This document shows, piece after piece, positions 18,919 to 29,441 of a stretch of 64,000 bases of DNA. A program made the translations under genes and the position numbers. The stretch's first letter is position 1, and every line of letters starts with the position of its first letter. The stretch lies in the NCBI GenBank assembly GCA_963812795.1, contig CAWEWG010000004.1, forward strand, positions 53,201-117,200, read 5' to 3'. Below the pieces are notes generated by a model. That model did not search any database. It had not been told where the DNA came from and saw nothing but the letters and a program-made list of their open reading frames with translations. The DNA is from Hyphomicrobium_A sp963812795 (GTDB lineage Bacteria > Pseudomonadota > Alphaproteobacteria > Rhizobiales > Hyphomicrobiaceae).

Positions 18919-20143
18919 TTACCGCGCTTTTGCCGTGCGCTTGGAGAAATATGCATCGACTGCCGTGCCGATGGCAGCGGCGACACGCCGCTGCCACGCC
19001 GAAGAATTGAGCAGCCGTTCATCCTCAGCGTTACTCATGTATCCGAGTTCGACCAGCACCGACGGTGTGTCCGCCTGACGCAGAACCTTGAAGGCCGCCG
19101 AGCGCTGCGGGCGACCGGACAGCGAAACACTGGTCCCGAGACGCTTTACCAACGAGTTGGAAAAATCGGCTGAAAAGTTCGAGGTCTCGCGCTTCAGCAG
19201 ATCGATGAGGATGTTGCGTACCTCGCCTTCCTCCTCGAACTTCGCTGTTTGCAGGCCAGCGATGGCATCCGAGTTGTTCTCCTTCTCAGCCATCCGCCGC
19301 GCCTCCTCATCCGAGGCCTGCTCGGAGAGCGTGTAGACGGTGGCGCCGCGCACGATATTGGCGAGCCCTTTTTGGGCGATGGAATTGGCATGCAAGGAGA
19401 TGAACAGGTCGGCGTCGAGTTCACGCGACATCCTCAAGCGCTGATCGAGGGAGACGAATACATCGCTGACGCGCGTCATCCTGACGTCATACCGGCGGCC
19501 TGCTGCCAACTGCTCACGAAGCGCTTGAGCGACGGCGAGAACCAGCGTCTTCTCCTTGAGATTGCCCGAGCCGGCAGCACCCGGGTCAATTCCGCCATGG
19601 CCGGCGTCGATGAGGATAACCGGCTTGGCGCGCTCCCCCTTCAGCGCCTTCGGCGCCGGTGTGGGATCGGCTTTGGCCGCCGGCGCGGCTCGGCCGCCGC
19701 CGGTGCCCGATCCGAAAGACTGGACCGACGTCGAAGCCAGTTCGATGACCAGTTCAACCGTGGTGCCGCCCTTGCCGGTCATGTCTGCGCGCTTGATGAC
19801 CACCGGGCCTGTCGTGTCCAGGACCACACGCGCTTTGCCTTCAGCCAGCAATCCAAAGCGGAACGCGGCAATGAGCCCGTTGCCCTGCAGTCCCGTTCCC
19901 TCGGGAAGATGGAAGGCGACGTCGGGCAAATCGACGACGACGCGATAGGGCTTGGAGAGGGTGAAAATCTCAGCCCTCACACCCGCCGAGAGACCCAGCA
20001 GAAACTTGGTCGATCCGGCTGCCGTCGTGATCTCGGCGCGCTTGGCGACGATGGCTGCGCTCTTGCGATGCACGCTGCCTGGATCACCCGCGGCGGCGGC
20101 TCGCGGCCACGGCCGCACAGCACACGGCCAGGCCGAGGCGCAT
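18919..20143 (-). CDS. N-acetylmuramoyl-L-alanine amidase (AmiC type), one frame break
   Basis: Zinc amidase that cleaves the glycan-peptide bond during cell separation. An AMIN domain (about 35-130, LSAGVRAEIFTLSKPYRVVVDL) precedes the Amidase_3 catalytic domain, with zinc ligands in DAGHGGIDPGA, ENNSDA and FISLHANS and the catalytic Glu in VLVELGYMSN. The longest continuous frame lacks a signal peptide, but from the ATG at 20143 the next frame encodes MRLGLAVCCAAVAA, a good signal start, which joins after one base shift at about 20100. I therefore place the start at 20143. Located divergently from rne and upstream of the PBP1A gene, as in many Rhizobiales. Confidence 0.88.
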
Positions 20144-20993
20144 ACGGACGCCCGTCAGCCTCGGGCCCCGCGTCGCCAGCGCATCATGTTGCAGATGCTT
20201 CCCCATCCCCTCAGCCTGTCGAAATCATCGCTCCCCGGCCGCGCCGTTAACCAAACCTTTGCCGATTTTCCCTCACATTGCAGATAGTTGGCCGGCCGGC
20301 TCGCAGCGCTGCCTATATAACATGCTTGCAAGCCTACCGGCGAACTCGTACTTATTACTTCGTTGCTGCAGCGGCGCTCTTTCGAGGACATTTGTGCGCC
20401 GCAAGAGCGAGTTGAACGGGCAACCGTCCAGCCGTTCGCGCCGGTTCGCCGCCCCCCGTGAGGGACGGAGCCGCTGTAGACCGACGATCGAGTGGTTCGC
20501 TCTGCGCCCGCAAGCAAATGCTCCGGGTCTTTATAGACGGCGGAGCTTTGAGCCTGAGGGCCAAGCTTGCGCCCGGCGCGACGCAAACCGCTCGAGACTG
20601 CCCAGCATCACTTGCATCGCTCCGATCTCGCCCGCGAAAGGAAGGCGTACGGAGCAGGCGGATACCGCCCGGCGCCCGCGCCGATATGAGGGCAATCCAG
20701 CGGGAGCGTGATACCCTTGCGCTCTGCGTAAGCCATTGGAAGATTTTACGAATGCTGAACTTCGGCATCAGTCATCTGCATGTTCCAGCGCGCAACCGTC
20801 CGCGCCGCGGAGCACGCCCGGCAACGCCCGGTGGCAGACGTCTGCATGCCAACCGAATGTCCCCCGTTTTTCACCCATCATCGCAAACAATGTCGCGCGC
20901 CCGAGACCGGCGCCTTGCCGCCCCTGAAGCAATCCACATGATTGCGGATCCAGGTGGCAGGCAGCCCAGCCGGCGCGCCAAGGATCGGCACAC
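20144..20993. promoter_or_regulatory. Long region upstream of rne (leader and promoters)
   Basis: 850 bases between the divergent amidase and rne starts. I see no protein gene here that has both a start site and recognisable sequence. RNase E genes usually carry a long 5' leader through which the enzyme controls its own message; the size of this gap fits that, but no conserved element is identified. The rne ribosome site is AAGGA about 10 bases before the ATG at 20994. Confidence 0.4.
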
Positions 20994-23897
20994 ATGTCCA
21001 ACACCAATAAGATGCTCATCGACGCCACCCACCCGGAGGAGACCCGGGTCGTGGTGCTTCGCAACGGCCGCGTAGAGGAATTCGATTTCGAATCCGCGGC
21101 GCGGAAGCTCCTCCGGGGCAATATCTATCTCGCCAAGGTGACGCGCGTGGAGCCGTCCCTGCAGGCGGCCTTCGTCGAGTACGGCGGCAACCGGCACGGC
21201 TTCCTCGCCTTCAACGAAATCCATCCCGACTACTACCAGATCCCCATGGCGGACCGTCAGGCGCTCCTCGATGAGGAAGCCGCCGCGGAAGCGGAGGAGG
21301 AAGCCGCCGTCGACGCCCACGCCGAGGCGCTGGCGCGCCGTCGCGCCGCCTCATCGCTCCTGCGCCGAGGACGACGATTCGGTCGACGTCCTCGAGCCGC
21401 GCGAAGGCGGCGATCCGCCGCCGGAGGACGGCGACGAGACACGACCACGATCACGATGGGCACGAGCGAGCCCGCGCACCGCACGCTCGCCGAGGCCGCC
21501 CCCGCCGACGATCGCCTGCAGGCCGAAGCCAAGCGCCAGCGAAGACTCCGGCGTTGCCGCCAACGAGAACACCGTCGATGCCGCCGCTCGCCGAAGCCAG
21601 CACCGAGGCGGGATCCACCGCCAGCGGCGAAGGCGGCGGCCGCGAGGTCGAGGCCAACGCGGCACCGGTCGAAGTGGAGCGCGTCGAGCAGGTCGGCTCG
21701 GGCGAGGACGCCCTGGAAGAGCTGCCCTCGCGCCCGCGCCGCCGCCCGCGCAGCTACAAGATCCAAGAGGTCATCAAGCGCCGCCAGGTGATCCTGGTGC
21801 AGGTCGTCAAGGAAGAGCGCGGCAACAAGGGCGCCGCTCTCACCACCTATCTGTCGCTCGCCGGCCGCTACACCGTCCTGATGCCGAACACCGCCCGCGG
21901 CGGCGGCATCTCGCGCAAGATCACGCAGCCGCAGGACCGCAAGCGCCTCAAGGCCATCGCCGCCGAGCTCGAAGTGCCGGAGGGCATGGGGCTGATCATC
22001 CGCACTGCCGGCGCGGCGCGCACCAAGCAGGAGATCAAGCGCGACTTCGAATACCTGCTGCGCCTGTGGGAGAGCGTCCGCGACCTCACCCTGCAGAGCC
22101 AGGCGCCGAGCCTCGTCTACGAGGAAGGCAACCTCATCAAGCGCTCGATCCGCGACCTCTATAACAAGGACGTCGACGAGGTGATCGTCGCCGGCGGGGA
22201 AGCGCACCGCGAAGCCAAAGACTTCATGCGCATGCTCATGCCGAGCCATGCCAAGAACGTCACCGCACTATCAGGAGCCCGAACCGCTCTTCACGCGCTT
22301 CCAGATCGAGCGGCAGCTGAACGCCATGTTCAGCCCGTACGTGACGCTGCGCTCGGGCGGCTACCTCGTCATCAACCAGACGGAAGCGCTCGTCGCCATC
22401 GACGTGAACTCCGGCAAGGCGACGCGCGAGTTCTCCATCGAGGAGACGGCGCACCATACGAACCTCGAGGCCGCCGACGAAATCGCCCGCCAGCTGAAGC
22501 TGCGCGACCTCGCCGGCCTCATCGTCGTCGACTTCATCGACATGGAGGAGAAGCGCAACAACCGCGCCGTCGAGCGCCGGTTGAAGGAAGCGCTTCGCTT
22601 CGACCGCGCCCGCATCCAGGTCGGCCGCATCAGCCATTTCGGCCTCCTGGAAATGTCGCGCCAGCGCCTGCGCACCGGCGTGCTCGAAGGATCGACCACG
22701 CAGTGCCCGCACTGCCAGGGCACCGGCATCATCCGCTCGACCGAATCGGTAGCGCTCGCCGTGCTGCGCGGCCTCGAAGACACCATCATGGCCGGCACGC
22801 GCGCGCCGCTCATCGCCACGACGACGCCGTCGGTGGCGCTGTACATCCTCAATAACAAGCGGCCCTTCATCAACGACATGGAGGCGCGCCTCGGCCTGCA
22901 GATCATGGTCACCGGCTCCGACAAGCTGGCCGGGGCCAACTTCACCATCGAGAAGGGCGCCGCGCCGGCGCAGCCGCAGCGCCGCATCGAGCGCAACGTC
23001 GTCAACATGGAATCGGGCTTCGAGGGCGAGGACGAGAACGGCGAGTTCGAAGCGCGCGAGCCGGTTCAGGCACGCGAGCCTTCCAGCCGCGGTGCCGACG
23101 GCTGATCGGCGCGACCGCGGATCGCGGCGAGCGTAGCGAAGGCGAGGAAGACGGCTCGCGGCGCCGTCGTCGCCGCCGTCGCGGCGGGCGCGGGCGCGAT
23201 CGCGAAGAAGGTAACGGCCGTTATGCCGACGACACCGCGCAGCGGCAACGTCGAGGACGTCGGCGGCGAGGACGAGGCGCCCGACGCCCATGAGCAAGGC
23301 GGCGTCGAGGAATCCGCGACCCGACCCGAGCATGAAGGCACGAGCATGAGGCCGGCGAGCCGCGTGGCGAAGAAGGCGAAGGTGGCGAGCGCACGCGCGA
23401 GCGTGGCGGACGCAGCCGTCGGCGCGGTCGCCGCGGCGGCCGTCGCGGTCGCGAGCGCAATGGCGAGCGCGGCGGTGAAGCGCAGGCCCAGAACGGCGGG
23501 CAGCGAGCCGCACGTCGGCGACGAGCAGCCGTCATACTATGCGGCGGAAGGCGAGCACCGCCGCGCGGCGAGGCAGAACGTCCGCGCTGGCAGCCGCGAA
23601 GCCGAAGCCGAGTTCGCCAACTTGCCCTGCCGACGGCAACGAAGTGCTTCCCGCCAAGGAAGTGCGCCGGCCGACGAACGAAGTCGCGGCCGCGCAAGGA
23701 AGTCCCAGCCGCAGCGGTGCGCGAGGCCGAGCCCGCCGCGCGCCGGCACCGCGCCGTCGCACCGGCTCCAGCGAGCCGCGCCTGGAACGCATCGTCGTCG
23801 GCCAGCAGCAGGCTGCGAGGCTGTGACGGAGGATGCTTCGTCGTCGTCCGCGCCGGTCCGCAAGGGCTGGTGGCAGCGCAAGCTCGGCGGCGAGTAA
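20994..23897 (+). CDS. rne: Ribonuclease E, several frame breaks
   Basis: Essential endoribonuclease that organises the RNA degradosome. The start MSNTNKMLIDATHPEETRVV, split S1 domain (RGNIYLAKVTRVEPSLQAAFVEYG), RNase E/G catalytic core (VAIDVNSGK with the metal-binding Asp, DLAGLIVVDFIDM) and the zinc-link CPHCQGTG are all present. An acidic, Arg-rich insertion inside the S1 domain (about 21,300-21,700) is typical of alphaproteobacterial RNase E. The frame shifts near 21,350-21,550, 22,260 and repeatedly in the Arg-rich C-terminal tail after 23,100; the normal C-terminus KGWWQRKLGGE is found at 23,860-23,897. These breaks must be sequence errors, since the gene is essential. Confidence 0.9.
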
Positions 23898-23925
23898 CGA
23901 CGAGCCTTACGGCATCCAATAGCAA

Positions 23926-23952
23926 AAAGGCCGGAGCACCGCTCCGGCCTTT
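23926..23952 (+). terminator. Intrinsic hairpin after rne
   Basis: Perfect 12-bp stem AAAGGCCGGAGC / GCTCCGGCCTTT around a 3-base loop, 28 bases past the rne stop. The symmetric A and T flanks allow it to serve both rne and the convergent gene on the minus strand. Confidence 0.85.
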
Positions 23953-23979
23953 CGTCTATTGTCTGCGGCGACGCTCCGT

Positions 23980-24587
23980 TCAGAAGCGGTCGCGATCGGA
24001 CCGCCGGCCGCTTGCCGCCCATCGCCCAGCGATGGCCGCGAGGACCGCGGCCGTCCTGGCCGAAGTGGCTCAGCACCTGCCGGCAACGGCCTTCTGCTCC
24101 TCGCTGAAGCGAGGCGTAGAGCGGCTTCAAGATCTCGGCGAACTCCTTCGCCTTGGCGGCGCGCTCGGTCATCTTCGCGGCGCGCTCGGTCAGGCGCTCG
24201 CTGCGCTTCTCGATGCGCTCCGGCAGCGCCAGCTTCTCGGCTTTGTTGCCGCCGTCGCCCTTCGGCTCTTGTCGGCGCGGCGCTCCTCGCGCTTTGCCTG
24301 CCAGGCTTCGCGCGCCTTGCGACGCTCCTCGAAGCCGGCGCGGATCTTGGCTTCGACCGGCGCCCACAGCGCTTCCTGGTCGGGCGACAGCTTGAGCGCC
24401 GTCTTGGCCATGGCGATGCGGCCGTCCTGCAGACGCGCGATCGTCTCCGGCGACGGTCCGCGCTGCGTCTCGCTCTTCTCGGCCACGGCGGTTGATCGGC
24501 GGGGGTCGCCTGCTGCGCCAGCACGATGGTGGCCGGGATGGTCGCGGCCATCAGCGTGACGGCGAGCGCACGTGACAGATTGTTCAT
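23980..24587 (-). pseudogene. Periplasmic LTXXQ/Spy-like protein, several frame breaks
   Basis: Remains or a misread copy of a Spy/CpxP-type periplasmic chaperone. The ATG at 24587 (AGGAG 9 bases upstream) opens a signal peptide (MNNLSRALAVTLMAATIPAT); after a shift near 24,485 the frame reads MAKTALKLSPDQEALWAPVEAKIRAG, and after another near 24,265 LALPERIEKRSERLTERAAKM and AEILKPLYASL, the LTxxQ-type helices. A third shift near 24,100 would lead to a stop at 23980. With three breaks in 600 bases it is either a pseudogene or badly read; conservation of all pieces favours the second. Confidence 0.65.
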
Positions 24588-24693
24588 GGTTTCACTCCTG
24601 GATCCGTTTCGCAGCCGCGTCATCTGGTGCGCCGCTGTTGGGCAGAGGAACGCAGCGGCCGGCGGCAATCCGTCGCCGCGCGTGCTCGGCCGG

Positions 24694-25930
24694 TTACAGA
24701 AGGGTTAGCGGCGTCGCCCGGCCCAAGTCCTGCAGGCGCCGCGCCGCCTCGGCCATGTCGGCCGTCGTTCCCGCGTAGGAGAAGCGCAGGTAACGGTTGC
24801 CGCGTTCGGCGTCGAAGTCGGTGCCTGGCGTCACCGCGACGCCCGCCTCCTCGCAGCAGGCTCCTGGCCAGGGCCGCCGCGTCGCCGGTGACATGCGCTG
24901 ACGTCGCAGTAGAGGTAGAAGGCCCCGTCGGCGGGAGCGAACGACGTAAAGCCCGCCTTCGGCAGCTCCGCGAGCAAGAGCGCGCGGTTGTCGGCGTAGA
25001 CGCGCCTGTTTGCTTCCAATTCCTCGCCGGCGTCGAAAGCGCCCAGCGCCGCGGCCTGCGCGATCGCCGGCGGAGAGATGTAGAGGTTCTGCGATAGTCG
25101 CTCGACGCTGCGCACGAGCGGCTCGGGCAGCACCATCCAACCGACGCGCCAGCCGGTCATCGAGAAGTACTTCGAGAAGCTGTTGATGACGACGACGTCG
25201 TCGCCATGCGCCAATGCCGTCTTGCGCGGCGCGCTCGTAGGTCAGCCCATGGTAGATCTCGTCGGAGATCAGACGCACGCCATGCTCGCGGCAGACCGCG
25301 ACGAGCTCGGCCAGGCGCTGAAGCGAGACCATCGTGCCGGTGGGATTGGCCGGGCTGGCAATCAGCAGCCCCTTGATGGCATCGCGGCGCACGGCACGCG
25401 ACAACATCGTCGGGCGTCGGCATCCATTCGCGTGCCGGTCCCGTTTCAAGCAGCACCGACCGCTGCCCCAGGGCGGTTAGAATGTGCCGGTAGCAGGGAT
25501 AGCCCGGCGAGGGCAGCGCCACGGCATCGCCGGCGTCAAACATGGCGAGGAAGGCGAGCACGAACGCCGCCGACGATCCGGCCGTCACGGCGATGCGTTC
25601 AGGCGCGACGGCGACGCCGTACCATTCGCTGTACAGCGTGGCGATGCGCGCGCGCAGCGCGTCGTTGCCGAGCGCCATGGTGTAGCCGAGCGTCTCGGCT
25701 TCGAGCGCGCGCGCCGCCGCGGCCCTGGCCGCCCTCGGCGCCGCAGTGCCCGGCTGACCAACCTCCATATGGATGATGCTCTGCCCGGCATTCTCCGCGG
25801 CCAGCGCAGCCCGCATCACGTCCATAACAATGAAACTCGGGATGCTGCTGCGCACAGAGCCGGCGACCGGCATACCCTCGCCGATGAACGCTGCCGCTGC
25901 CGCCAACCGGCTGTTGTCCTGATCCTTCAT
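24694..25930 (-). CDS. PLP-dependent class I/II aminotransferase, several frame breaks
   Basis: Fold-type I aminotransferase of the AspC/AlaA group. Consecutive pieces in different frames give MEVGQPGTAAPRAAR near the substrate site, VTAGSSAAFVLAFLAMFD, then GLLIASPANPTGTMVSLQRL (the N-P-x-G-T motif), ISDEIYHGLTYE (PLP-contacting Asp and Tyr), and INSFSKYFSMTGWRVGWM with the Schiff-base lysine in SFSKYF, ending RYLRFSYAGTTADMAEAARRL. Frame changes lie near 25,420, 25,225 and 24,870. Joined length about 405 residues. Which amino acid is the substrate cannot be read from the sequence. Confidence 0.85.
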
Positions 25931-26146
25931 GCCACTCCATTACGCGGATGTAACGTACACCCGTCTCGTGCGCCCCATTGCTGCCGTCGCCAACGCTATT
26001 ATCGCCGATGCGTGGTGAAATTTGCGCGCCTGGAGTACGCCAACAGGGCGCATCTTCACACACCATCGAGGCTTGCGTTGACGCCGTTTAGACCCGTAAC
26101 TAGGGTCCGGATCAACGCCTGGAAATCCTTGTTGCGAGCAAGGCCG

Positions 26147-27542
26147 ATGAAGCTACCACTCTCCACCGGCACGTGGCCGAAGTTCGCCGTGCTGTGCGGC
26201 CTCGCCGCAATCGGGACCGTGACCGGCGCTGCCTCCGCGTCGGCACAGAACCTGCCGCTCATCCGCGACAGCGAGATCGAGAACATCCTCAGCGATTACG
26301 CCAAGCCGCTGTTCAAGGCGGCCGGCCTCGGCACGGGACGCATCAAGATGCGCATCGTGCAGAACGACGCCTTCAACGCCTTCGTGCTCGATGGCAAGAA
26401 CGTCTTCGTGCACACCGGTACGCTGATGCAGGCCAACACGCCAAACGAGGTGATCGGCGTCATCGCGCACGAGACCGGCCATATCACCGGCGGTCACATG
26501 GCGGCGCTGCGGGCGCGCATCGCCAAGGATCAGACGCGCGTCGCTGCTCGCGCAGATTCTCGGCATCGGTCTGATGGTCGCCGGTGGCGTCGCGGGCGGC
26601 GACAGCGCGCGCGACCTTGGCAGCGCCGGCCAGGGCGTACTGTTCGGCGGCAACGAAGTGATCATGCGCTCGCTGCTCGCCGAGCGCCGGCAGCAGGAGT
26701 CGGCGGCCGACCAGGCGGGCCTCACGTTCCTCAACGCGACGAAGCAATCGGGGCACGGCATGCTGGCGACGTTCGAGCGCTTCGCTGCGCAGGAATACAT
26801 CTCGGACGCGCAGAAGGACGCCTTCGCCCGCAGCCATCCTCTCTCCGTCGACCGCTTGGCGCGCCTGCGCAAGCTCGTCGAGACAAGCCCGTACTACAGC
26901 ATCAAGGATACTCCGGAGCTGCAACTGCGCCATGACCTGATGCGCGCCAAGCTGTCGGGCTATCTCGATAAGCCGGACACCGTGTTCAATCGCTACCCGC
27001 CCAGCGACCAGACGCTGCCGGCGCGCTATGCGCGGTCACTGGCGCGGTTCTTCCAGGGCGGCCCTGGCGCACTCGAAGCGGCGCTCGCTGGTTTCGACGA
27101 CCTCATCGCCTCGCGGCCTAGCTACGCCTATTTTTGGGAGGCCAAGGGAGACCTGCTGATGCGCGCCGGCAAAACGCGCGAGGCGATCCCCTTCTTGCGC
27201 CAGTCACTGAAGCTCGACCCATCTTCTAGCCTCATCCGCGTGCAGCTTGCTGGCGCCCTGCAGGAGGATCAAGGCCAGGCGGGCATCACCGAGTCCGTCG
27301 GCCTGCTCCGCAAGTCATTGATTGACGACGAGAATTCCCGCGCCTATCGCCTTCTCGCCAACAGCTACTATAAGCAGGGCAAGCGACCCGAGGCCGACGC
27401 GATGATTGCCCAGGCCTACTTCATGGAGGGCGACCTCAAGCAGGCGCAGCTGTTCGCCAAGCGCGCGCAAACGAAGCTGCCGTCCGGCACCCCCGAATGG
27501 CTGAAGAACGACGACATAATCAACTACAAACCGCAGACCTGA
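26147..27542 (+). CDS. M48 family metalloprotease with TPR domain (BepA-like), one frame break
   Basis: Periplasmic zinc protease with C-terminal TPRs, the architecture of BepA/YfgC, which checks outer-membrane protein assembly. A signal peptide covers about 1-33 (ASA-Q). The zinc motif HETGH is at 108-112, and the third ligand lies in QESAADQAGL. The TPR half (about 300-450) includes RPSYAYFWEAKGDLLMRAGK and RAYRLLANSYYKQGKRPEAD. The frame changes once at about 26,545, where KDQTRVA continues as SLLAQILGIGLMVAGG. It is followed after 53 bases by the DsbA-like gene, probably one operon for envelope quality control. Confidence 0.9.
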
Positions 27543-27595
27543 TCGCCGCCGCCATCCTGGCGCTCCGCCGCGATCGTCCTTTCAAGAGGCCCGCT

Positions 27596-28599
27596 ATGTC
27601 CCTAGATGCCCGTCCCAACCCGTTGCGCACGCTCGCCGAGCGCAAGGCCCTGTGGCTCGCCGTTCCCGCTATCGCCCTGCTCGCCGGCCTCGCCGTGATC
27701 GGCAGTTGGTCGGTGACGCCGCCGAAGGCCGTGGCCCAAGCGCAGCCGGCGCCGGCTCCTGCTCCTCCGCCTGCATTTTCCCGGCCGCAGTAGCCACGAC
27801 TGCTGTTCCGCTCAAGCCCGAAACGACGGCACCGTTCTCGCCGGAGCAAAAGCAGGAGCTCGGCAAGATCATCAAGGAAACCACCGTTCCGCCTAAGCCC
27901 GAAACGCAGGCAACGTTCTCCTCCGAGCAAAAGCAGGAACTCGGCAAGATCATCAAGGAATACCTCATCGCCAATCCGGAGATCTTCCTTGAGGCGCAGT
28001 CGGCGCTCGAAGCGAAGATGGAGAAGGAGCAGGCTGAGAAGCTCAAGGTCGCAATCGCCGAGAACTCGCGCGAAATCTATCGTGACCCGAAGGCCGACAC
28101 CGCCGGCAACGCCAATGGCGACATCACGGTCGTCGAGTTCTTCGATTACAACTGCGGCTACTGCAAGCGTAGCCTGCACGACGTGATCAAGCTCGTCGGG
28201 GACGACCCGAACGTTCGCGTCGTGTTCAAGGAGCTGCCCATTCTGTCGAAGGGGTCGGAGGAGGCCTCGCGCGTCGCCATCGCCGCCGGCCGCCAAGGCA
28301 AGTACTGGGACATGCACAAGGCGATGCTCGAAGCCAAAGGCCAGATGAACGAAGCCAACGCGCTGGCCATCGCAACCAAGCTCGGTCTCGACATGGAGAA
28401 GCTGAAAAAGGACATGGCCTCCCCGGAGGTCGCGGACGAGATCAAGAAGTCGGAAGCCCTCGCCAAGAAGATGGGCGTCAACGGCACGCCGCATTTCCTC
28501 GTCGGCGACCGCGCCATTCCCGGCGCCCCCGAGGATCTCCACGATCAGCTCGCCAACCACATCAAGGATCTGCGCAAGTCGGGTTGCTCCTACTGCTGA
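27596..28599 (+). CDS. DsbA-family thiol oxidoreductase with 27-residue tandem duplication, one frame break
   Basis: Periplasmic thioredoxin-fold protein of the DsbA/ScsC (DSBA_2-like, Com1) type. From the ATG at 27596 there is a cytoplasmic head and one membrane helix (AVPAIALLAGLAVIGSW), a Pro/Ala linker, a frame change near 27,775, then a tandem repeat of 27 residues (KPET..FS.EQKQELGKIIKE, twice), a helical arm and the thioredoxin domain with FFDYNCGYCKRS (active site CGYC) and the cis-Pro loop VNGTPHFLV. It ends in SGCSYC, an extra C-terminal Cys pair. Likely works on disulfides of exported proteins; redox direction unknown. Confidence 0.88.
27805..27966 (+). repeat. 81-bp tandem duplication inside the DsbA-like gene
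   Basis: Two units of 81 bp (27805-27885 and 27886-27966) encode VPxKPETxAxFSxEQKQELG-KIIKExx twice. The copies differ at about a dozen positions, mostly silent or conservative, so the duplication is not a recent read artefact. It lengthens the helical arm before the thioredoxin fold. Confidence 0.85.
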
Positions 28600-28779
28600 C
28601 CGTTGAGCGCAAGTGGTTGTCGGCTAGCGCGTTTCTACCCCGGCGTTGCGGCCATTGGGCCGCCCCGGGCGACCTGCCAAGCGCGGCCTTCCGCCGTTAC
28701 TTGAAAGCTGATAGATGGGGGTTCCAATCCGCCTGGAGCCCTGGAATAGCGGCTCATCGCGACGGGCAGCAAGGATCCC

Positions 28780-29220
28780 ATGGCCAAGCCGATCTACGTC
28801 CTCAACGGACCCAATCTGAACATGCTGGGACTGCGCGAGCCCGCCATTTATGGGACGGATTTGCTCGATGACGTGCGCCGTAAAGCCGAAGCGCGGGCCA
28901 AGGCCGTGGGCCTGACCGTCGATTTCCGCCAGTCGAATATCGAAGGCGAGCTCGTCACCTGGGTGCAGGAGGCGCGCGACAAGGCCGCGGGCATCATCCT
29001 TAACGCCGGCGCCTACTCACATAGCTCGATCGCGCTGCTCGACGCGCTGCAGGCGGCCGAGCTTCCGGTCATCGAAGTGCACCTGTCGAACATCTTCCGC
29101 CGCGAGCCGTACCGGCAGCACTCGTACATTTCGTTGGGCGCCAAGGGCGTAATCTGCGGCCTCGGGGCCAAGGGTTACGAGCTGGCGCTCGAAGCCATGG
29201 CCGATATGCTGGCGGCCTAG
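28780..29220 (+). CDS. aroQ: 3-dehydroquinate dehydratase, type II
   Basis: Third step of the shikimate pathway: 3-dehydroquinate to 3-dehydroshikimate. The 146-residue product fits the small dodecameric type II family: VLNGPNLNMLGLREPAIYG with the catalytic Tyr, the flexible loop RQSNIEGELVTWVQEA, GIILNAGAYSHSSIAL and the His in EVHLSNIFRREPYRQHS. The stop codon TAG is itself part of the CTAG outer arm of a palindromic repeat at 29217. It precedes accB-accC, an arrangement common in proteobacteria. Confidence 0.97.
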   Translation: MAKPIYVLNGPNLNMLGLREPAIYGTDLLDDVRRKAEARAKAVGLTVDFRQSNIEGELVTWVQEARDKAAGIILNAGAYSHSSIALLDALQAAELPVIEVHLSNIFRREPYRQHSYISLGAKGVICGLGAKGYELALEAMADMLAA

Positions 29221-29292
29221 TGTGATGATCGAGAGATTCGCAATCATGAGCGGCAAGGTATCGAGCGAATTTCTCGATCTGAATCACACTAG
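29217..29292. repeat. Nested palindromic intergenic repeat, copy 2
   Basis: Outer arms CTAGTGTGAT / ATCACACTAG (perfect), inner arms GATCGAGAGATTCGC / GCGAATTTCTCGATC (one G-T pair), and the same unpaired TGA (29280-29282) as in copy 1 at 9821. The left end supplies the stop codon of aroQ. Confidence 0.9.
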
Positions 29293-29306
29293 CAAGTCTA
29301 TGATTT

Positions 29307-29382
29307 TAGTGTTCCTTATGATTTCGAAGTTCGCTCATACCCCCTGCCGCGAACTCCGGCGAACTTCGAAATCGGGACACTA
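29307..29382. repeat. Nested palindromic intergenic repeat, copy 3
   Basis: Outer arms TAGTGTTCC / GGGACACTA (one G-T pair), inner arms GATTTCGAAGTTCGC / GCGAACTTCGAAATC (perfect 15 bp), 24-base loop. It follows copy 2 after 14 bases, between aroQ and accB, so that the two elements fill the whole intergenic space. Confidence 0.88.
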
Positions 29383-29441
29383 GCGTCGTGGCTAAGAGTA
29401 GCGGGCGGAAAGCGAAGCCGCACAAGAAGGAAAAGCGAAGC

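Noticed and set aside
20259..20993. Open frames between the amidase and rne
   Set aside because: Several overlap in both strands, none has a ribosome site or known domain; the region is better explained as the rne leader.
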